A DNA stretch of 10,320 nucleotides from the NCBI GenBank assembly GCA_003661125.1, contig QMVO01000040.1:1-10320 (forward strand), given 5' to 3'. Each line of letters opens with the position of its first letter. Within the stretch, counting starts at the first letter, position 1. This DNA is from Methanosarcinales archaeon. Lineage in GTDB: Archaea; Halobacteriota; Syntropharchaeia; Alkanophagales; Methanospirareceae. Of this stretch, positions 5,787 through 10,320 are shown one piece after another. The translations under genes and the position numbers were made by a program. The notes under the pieces were generated by a model, which saw nothing but the letters and a program-made list of their open reading frames with translations, was not told the origin of the DNA and made no database searches.

Positions 5787-6947
5787 ATGGATGGAGGTAA
5801 ATTCTTTGGTGCATTTCGCGCATGTTCAGGAATAAAAGATGCAGTTGTGCTTGCACACGTTCCGGTTGGGTGTAATTGGGGTGCTATGATGCTAAAAAGC
5901 ACCTCGAACCAGCCTGACATCCGACAGGCATGCACGGTAATGCATGAACGAGAGATGGTTTTCGGTGGAGAAAATGCACTGAAAGAAGCTCTGATTCATG
6001 CAGATAAACTGTATGATTCGCCATTGATCACTGTTGTGGCAGGCGATGCCTCTGCAATGATAGGAGACGACATTGAAGCTGTTATAAACTCCATTTCTGT
6101 AAACCTCAAAAAAGAAGTTGTGTGGATGGATGCAGCGGGCTTCAAGGATAACATGCGGAAAGGATATGAAGAGGCGATGGTTCACTTAGCACAATTGATG
6201 AAAGAATGCAGCATTATAAAAAATTCTGTTAATTTGATAGGCTTTTGTCCTGACGACTTCAAGGTTCACGCAGACATAAAGGAACTCAAAAGATTGCTGA
6301 ACAGCGCGGGAATAAAAGTGAACAGCGTTATATCGAATTGCCGCTTCGACGAGTTCGTTAATGCTCCCGCAGCAGAACTGAATGTGGTAATGGGACAGGG
6401 AGCCGAACTGGCAGAGCGCATGAAAAAGGAATTCGGAGTGCCATACCTCGAAGTGGACTATCCTTATGGGCTTGAAGGCACCAAGGAGTTTACCAATACA
6501 ATCTGTGAACACCTTGGTATAGGATGTGATGCAGAGCAAGAGTTCGATTTAGAGCCTTTCAAAAGAATATATCTTTATTTGCATGAACTCTACGGAACAC
6601 CCGTTTCGGTCATTGGCGATTTCCATGCAGAACCTATCGCTCACTTTCTGGATCGCGAACTAGGTTTCGACATCGAAGTGCTCGCCGGCAATGAGGATGA
6701 TTACTTCATCTTCGAGCAGAATGTCCGCGATTCTAGTACAACAATCCTCTTTGGAAGCAGTTTTGAGCGAAATATTGCCGCTGAACTGAGAATACCACTC
6801 GTCAGGTTCACTTATCCAGTGTTTGATCATGTATGCATGTATGACGATGCACCTTATGCCGGTTTCAGAGGCGCAGTCTGCCTGACCGAGACAATACTAA
6901 ACGCGGTTATGGGTTTTGGAACAAAGGAGACAGGAACGACAAGATGA
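5787..6947 (+). CDS. Nitrogenase-like component-1 subunit, NifK/NifN-type, short (subunit A)
   Basis: The 386-residue protein is a member of the oxidoreductase/nitrogenase component 1 family, cytoplasmic, expected to hold an Fe-S cluster at a subunit interface. Near the N-terminus AHVPVGC gives Cys29 (first cluster-ligand position), IRQAC gives Cys49 (middle position), and AGDASAMIGDD carries Asp87 where the third cysteine normally is. The rest follows the family: VNLIGF, the NAPAAELNVV stretch, GVPYLEVDYPYGL, VIGDFHAEPIAHFL and the C-terminal PVFDHVCMYDDAPYAGFRG ending in TETILNAVM. It starts right at the first conserved block and is about 17 residues shorter at the N-terminus than its paralogue B. 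No other in-frame start exists between the TGA at 5757 and 5787. It overlaps the NifH-like gene by ATGA, so the two are translationally coupled. It is not a dinitrogenase subunit. Confidence 0.88.
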   Translation: MDGGKFFGAFRACSGIKDAVVLAHVPVGCNWGAMMLKSTSNQPDIRQACTVMHEREMVFGGENALKEALIHADKLYDSPLITVVAGDASAMIGDDIEAVINSISVNLKKEVVWMDAAGFKDNMRKGYEEAMVHLAQLMKECSIIKNSVNLIGFCPDDFKVHADIKELKRLLNSAGIKVNSVISNCRFDEFVNAPAAELNVVMGQGAELAERMKKEFGVPYLEVDYPYGLEGTKEFTNTICEHLGIGCDAEQEFDLEPFKRIYLYLHELYGTPVSVIGDFHAEPIAHFLDRELGFDIEVLAGNEDDYFIFEQNVRDSSTTILFGSSFERNIAAELRIPLVRFTYPVFDHVCMYDDAPYAGFRGAVCLTETILNAVMGFGTKETGTTR

Positions 6948-7792
6948 GAAAGTTTTGTATATATGGCAAGGGAGGGATTGGCAAATCCACGGTGGTTTCA
7001 AACATAGCTGTTGCTCTGGCAGAGGATGGTAAGACAGTGATGGTGATGGGTTGCGACCCGAAGTCCGACATGACTCGAAATTTAGTCGGAAGGAGGATAC
7101 CCACGGTGCTCGATGTCTTCCGTGCGAAGGGACCAGACGAAATGAAGTTAGAAGAAATCGTTTTTCAAGGTTTCAATGGCGTGTACTGTGTCGAATCCGG
7201 TGGACCAGAACCAGGAGTGGGTTGTGCTGGGCGTGGAGTGATAACCGCTGCGGATATGCTCACACGCCTCGGCGCTTTCAATGACTTAGAGCCAGATGTG
7301 GTGATATACGATGTACTGGGAGACGTAGTGTGTGGAGGGTTTGCAATGCCACTGCGAAAAGGTCTGGCAGATGATGTCTATATCATCACGACTTGTGACC
7401 CAATGGCAATCTATGCTGCAAACAACATCTGCAAAGGCATAAAACGCTTTGCAGACCGTGGTGAGGTCTTCCTCGGTGGCATTATCTATAATGGCAGAAG
7501 CGTTGTGGACGAACCAACAATAATTGAAGGTTTTGCAGCGAGATTGGGTGCAAAGGTACTTGGTAAGATACCAATGAGTGAACTCATACCAAGAGCTGAA
7601 ATACACCATAAAACCGTGCTTGAATATGCATCAGACTCCGAAATTGCCGATATGTTCAGATACTTGGCTCTTGCTATTTGTGAGAATGAGGATAGAACAA
7701 TACCTGAGCCTCTTTCGGAGGCTGAACTCGACGAAATAAATGAGGAGATAGATGTTTTGATGAGAGAAAAAGAAAAAAAGGAGGGGATATAA
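6944..7792 (+). CDS. NifH-like nitrogenase iron protein (ATP-dependent reductase component)
   Basis: The 282-residue P-loop ATPase is the electron donor of nitrogenase-like systems: a homodimer with one [4Fe-4S] cluster that passes electrons to component 1 on ATP hydrolysis. It shows the P-loop GKGGIGKST at 8-16, the switch I region GCDPKSDMT at 37-45, cluster ligand Cys95 in GVGCAGRGV (Arg98 matches the ADP-ribosylation arginine of NifH) and cluster ligand Cys131 in the switch II stretch DVLGDVVCGGF. The length is normal for NifH, CfbC and BchL. The C-terminal tail is acidic then Lys-rich. It is the only iron protein in the window and lies between subunits A and D, so it probably serves all component-1 subunits. 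The start overlaps the A stop by ATGA, and the D start follows the stop by three bases. Sequence alone cannot separate NifH from the group IV type, but the neighbours favour the latter. Confidence 0.95.
   Translation: MRKFCIYGKGGIGKSTVVSNIAVALAEDGKTVMVMGCDPKSDMTRNLVGRRIPTVLDVFRAKGPDEMKLEEIVFQGFNGVYCVESGGPEPGVGCAGRGVITAADMLTRLGAFNDLEPDVVIYDVLGDVVCGGFAMPLRKGLADDVYIITTCDPMAIYAANNICKGIKRFADRGEVFLGGIIYNGRSVVDEPTIIEGFAARLGAKVLGKIPMSELIPRAEIHHKTVLEYASDSEIADMFRYLALAICENEDRTIPEPLSEAELDEINEEIDVLMREKEKKEGI
7780..7789 (+). promoter_or_regulatory. Ribosome binding site of subunit D
   Basis: The AGGAGGGGAT stretch lies inside the end of the NifH-like gene, 6 bases before the ATG at 7796; it supports that start over the ATG at 7799 and suggests strong translation of D. 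Confidence 0.7.
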
Positions 7793-7795
7793 AAA

Positions 7796-9364
7796 ATGAT
7801 GTATGAACAAGAACAAAAAATGGAAATCGGAAGTAAAAAGGGAAATGGAAAGAATGTAGGGTTTTTGAGACCGCTAATTAGTGCGTATAGTACGCTGCCC
7901 TTACACGGGATAACGGCTATACCAGGAAAGATTTCCGGCGCTTTGATGGTTGCTAATTCAATTGAAGACGCAGTGCCTTTGATCCACGGCCCAATAGGAT
8001 GTGCATTTCAGCGCAAGATAAATCCTTTCAGACCTTATCTTCCATTCTACGAGACGCCATGTACCGATATGAACGATTTAGAAGTCGTCTATGGCGGCGA
8101 GGATAAATTAAGCCTGGGAATCAAAGAGACTTACGAGAAGTATCACCCAAATTTGATCGTCGTGATAACAACATGCGCAAGTGATTTAATCGGAGATGAT
8201 TTTAAGTCAGTGATAGAAGAGACAAAAGCAAAGGGAGATGTAGATTGTGATATCGTCTACGCAACCGGTGATTTCGTTGGAAAAACAAAGCCTGTTGGGT
8301 ATCAAGATGCTCTTTATGCAATCGTAGACCAGATGTTGTGCAACGGTATTGGTATTGGTCAGGAAAAGGAAGAAATAGATAAAAACGAAAACTCGGTGAA
8401 TCTCATCACCTTTCCTATTCATGGTGCAGGACTAAAGGTAGCAGAAATGGCATCTGTGCTGAGCGAGATGGGAATCAAGATAAATAAAATCTGTTTCAAT
8501 CATACCACGGTAAAAGACCTGTATGAGCTTCCAAAGGCTGATCTAACCATAACCGATTATCCAATGGCTTGGGCAAGGTTAATGAAAGAACGATTTGGCG
8601 TTGACCACTACGAGATTTTAGCCTTTGACAGATATAAAGAAACACGCGACCCAGAGTTATTCAGCCCGTATGGAATCGAAGGAAGTACAAGGATTTTTAT
8701 GGAGATTGCCCAGCAATTAGGTAAAGAAGGAGAAGCAGAGGAAGTAATTGCTCGAAGAAAAGAGAATGCAATTGAGCGACTTTCTAAAGTTAAAAAAGGT
8801 CTCGAGGATAAAAAAGTCGCCTGTATGGGCGGCATTCACGGCATCGGAATGTCAATGCTTAGCGATGTGGGAATGAAAGCAAGTGTTATTATCTATAAGA
8901 CGCAGGCTCTGGAGAGCCGTCTGACCTCAGATGCGATAAATGAAATGCTGGATATAAATGTCGGGTTGGCAAGAAAGTACGGGTCAGACCCGGAAGTTCT
9001 TGTAAATCCCACAATCGAAGAGGAGATAAAAGCAATCAAAAAAACAGGCACTGATTTGGTTCTTTCAATGGGTGCAAGTGCCCATAAATACAATAAAGAA
9101 GGCATAAGAACTTTTGATTCTATGCGTTTTACGCTTCATCATCAACGAATCGGCTTTGGGACACCTATCGAACTCGCTATCCTGTTGAAGGAGGCACTTA
9201 AAAAGCCTCAAAGGAGAAATCCGCTTCTGAGTATGTTGGAATACGACTCGTATAGAAACAATCTGATACCAGAATGGGCAGTATTGGCTGACATGTTTGC
9301 CACGATTAGAGAAGGAGCAACAGGTGACATGGTTATGTCCGAGAATGTGTACACCACAACATAG
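7796..9364 (+). CDS. Nitrogenase-like component-1 subunit, NifD/NifE-type (subunit D)
   Basis: The 522-residue protein has the full three-domain component-1 fold. All three cluster-type cysteines are present: Cys69 in HGPIGC, Cys89 in PCTDMND and Cys127 in TTCASDLIGDD. The strand IKINKICFNHTTVKDL and KADLTITDYPMAW lie where NifD carries its FeMo-cofactor cysteine, but Asp/Tyr occupy that place. Near the C-terminus, FTLHHQRIGFGTPIEL replaces the NifD segment with the cofactor histidine, and the histidines do not clearly align. The central VACMGGIHGIGMSM opens the third Rossmann domain. The protein probably binds a bridging Fe-S cluster and reduces a substrate other than N2. The first 45 residues precede the conserved core and have no known motif. 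A strong ribosome binding site precedes it; the B start follows 10 bases after its stop. Confidence 0.92.
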   Translation: MMYEQEQKMEIGSKKGNGKNVGFLRPLISAYSTLPLHGITAIPGKISGALMVANSIEDAVPLIHGPIGCAFQRKINPFRPYLPFYETPCTDMNDLEVVYGGEDKLSLGIKETYEKYHPNLIVVITTCASDLIGDDFKSVIEETKAKGDVDCDIVYATGDFVGKTKPVGYQDALYAIVDQMLCNGIGIGQEKEEIDKNENSVNLITFPIHGAGLKVAEMASVLSEMGIKINKICFNHTTVKDLYELPKADLTITDYPMAWARLMKERFGVDHYEILAFDRYKETRDPELFSPYGIEGSTRIFMEIAQQLGKEGEAEEVIARRKENAIERLSKVKKGLEDKKVACMGGIHGIGMSMLSDVGMKASVIIYKTQALESRLTSDAINEMLDINVGLARKYGSDPEVLVNPTIEEEIKAIKKTGTDLVLSMGASAHKYNKEGIRTFDSMRFTLHHQRIGFGTPIELAILLKEALKKPQRRNPLLSMLEYDSYRNNLIPEWAVLADMFATIREGATGDMVMSENVYTTT

Positions 9365-9374
9365 GTATAGAAAA

Positions 9375-10320
9375 ATGAGCGACACAGAGGTAAAAACACG
9401 AGAAGGTTTGACCTATGATCCCACACAGGACTGTAAATTGGTGGGTGCAGCAAGAGCACTTGCCGGTATTAAAGACTCGATAACCATCGTTCATGCTCGC
9501 CCCGGTTGCCATTGCGGTGTATTGCTTCTCAGGGCACTTGGCTCAAATCAGAATGATATTAGAATAGTTGGTAGTGGTTTTCGAGCGCAGGATATGGTGT
9601 ACGGTGCAGAGGGGAGACTGGCAGCTTCCATAAAACTATCCTATAACAATTTCAAGCCGTCGTTAATTGCTGTTCTTAATTGCAGTGCCCCCGCGATCAT
9701 GGGTGACGATGTAGAAGGAGTGGTTCAAGCAATGAAAAGAGAAATCCCTGCTGAAATCTTCTCTCTAAGCACTGGTGGCTACGAAGGTCCTGCATGGATT
9801 GGCTATGAGGAAGCTCTATCTGAGCTTACCCGATATATGGTTCCCGGTGAAACAGAAAGTGACAAAGTAAACCTGATTGGCTTTAAACAGGATGACATCA
9901 AGTCATCTGCTGACCTCTTGGAAATCGAAAGGATGCTAAACAGCCAGGGGATAACCCTTAATGCCGTCTTAACAAATTCCAGTTTCGGAGAACTAAAAAA
10001 AGCGCCTAAAGCATCACTAAATATCGTGCTTGGAGGAGATGGACTCGAAAGTGCAAAAATAATGCATGAAAAATTTGATATGCCTTACGTTATAACTCCT
10101 TATCCCTTTGGGTTGAATAACAGCATAGATTTCCTGGAAAGTGTAACTAAAAGTTTAAGTAAGGAGGTTAACGAAGAATTTATTGCCATCGAGAAAAACC
10201 GTATTAAAGAGCGTATAGAGCGCATATTCCTTTTCTTGCAGGGTATCTACGATATGTCGGTTGCTGTAGTTGGGGATGCAGGTCGTGCATTCGACCTTGC
10301 TAAGTTCCTCAGCGATGAAC
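9375..10320 (+). CDS. Nitrogenase-like component-1 subunit, second NifK/NifN-type (subunit B), 3'-truncated by window edge
   Basis: The frame starts at ATG 9375 and stays open for 315 codons to the window end; it is absent from most simple ORF calls because it is incomplete. It is a clear paralogue of subunit A: GIKD before the first cysteine, VNLIGF, a LNS-GI segment, LNIVLGGDG against LNVVMGQGA, and PYPFGL against DYPYGL. Cluster positions are Cys45 in ARPGCHCG (with an extra Cys47) and Cys103 in LNCSAPAIMGDD; the middle position is Gly66/Ser67, so the middle cysteine is missing. Cys20 in DCKLVGAARALAGI matches the N-terminal cysteine block of NifE/NifN-like proteins, which A lacks. There is no clear ribosome binding site, so translation may be coupled to D (10-base gap). 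The missing part is about 80-120 residues if the length matches A or other family members. Confidence 0.9.
   Translation, partial: MSDTEVKTREGLTYDPTQDCKLVGAARALAGIKDSITIVHARPGCHCGVLLLRALGSNQNDIRIVGSGFRAQDMVYGAEGRLAASIKLSYNNFKPSLIAVLNCSAPAIMGDDVEGVVQAMKREIPAEIFSLSTGGYEGPAWIGYEEALSELTRYMVPGETESDKVNLIGFKQDDIKSSADLLEIERMLNSQGITLNAVLTNSSFGELKKAPKASLNIVLGGDGLESAKIMHEKFDMPYVITPYPFGLNNSIDFLESVTKSLSKEVNEEFIAIEKNRIKERIERIFLFLQGIYDMSVAVVGDAGRAFDLAKFLSDE

Noticed and set aside
6944..9364. CfbC/CfbD of F430 biosynthesis
   Set aside because: CfbD is a single, usually shorter homodimeric subunit; here one iron protein is linked with three component-1 genes, and no cfbA, cfbB or cfbE is present. A related chemistry remains possible.
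5787..10320. True molybdenum nitrogenase (nifHDK) operon
   Set aside because: The cofactor Cys and His of NifD are not recognisable in D, A carries Asp for a cluster Cys, the order is not HDK, and no nifB/E/N or homocitrate synthase is visible.

Overview
The window is a compact, entirely plus-strand gene cluster. It most likely comes from an anaerobic archaeon of the methanogen / methane-oxidiser type. This is an inference from the gene content (FecCD/BtuCD-type importer, SAM methyltransferases and a divergent nitrogenase-like system with no other nif gene in view), the strong GGAGGTGA-type ribosome binding sites, and the heavy use of ATA and AGA/AGG codons. The lineage itself cannot be read from the sequence.

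Region 1 (1-1947): the 3' part of a FecCD/BtuC-family permease and its FecE/BtuD-type ATPase form the inner-membrane part of a metal-chelate, siderophore, heme or corrinoid importer. They are followed by a frameshifted four-helix-bundle (23S rRNA intervening-sequence type) gene that overlaps the ATPase end.

Region 2 (1964-5419): a methyltransferase block. It holds a class I SAM methyltransferase (MT1) broken by a one-base deletion, an intact dimerisation-domain methyltransferase of the Methyltransf_2 fold (OMT1), an intact paralogue of MT1 (MT2), an FMN-binding PPOX-like protein, and an N-terminal remnant of an OMT1 paralogue (OMT2). This looks like a duplicated MT-OMT pair in which one copy lost MT and the other lost OMT. 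Short heptamer repeats (TCAAACC-like) lie just before MT1 and just after MT2.

Region 3 (5477-10320, continuing past the window): a small His-rich, coiled-coil protein, then a leader with competing hairpins, then a nitrogenase-like operon. The operon order is a short NifK/N-like subunit (called A here), a NifH-like ATPase, a full-length NifD/E-like subunit (D), and a second NifK/N-like subunit (B, cut by the window end). A and H overlap by ATGA, and H, D and B are separated by 3-10 bases. D keeps all three cluster-type cysteines. A has Asp in place of the third, and B lacks the middle one.

Taken together, the window suggests an uncharacterised reductive tailoring system: uptake of a metal complex or ring compound, SAM-dependent methylation, and ATP-driven low-potential reduction by a three-subunit nitrogenase-like complex. 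The chemistry is not established. A tetrapyrrole substrate is a reasonable guess from the relatives CfbCD, ChlLNB/BchLNB and BchXYZ, and from the methyltransferase fold shared with BchU, but it remains inference.
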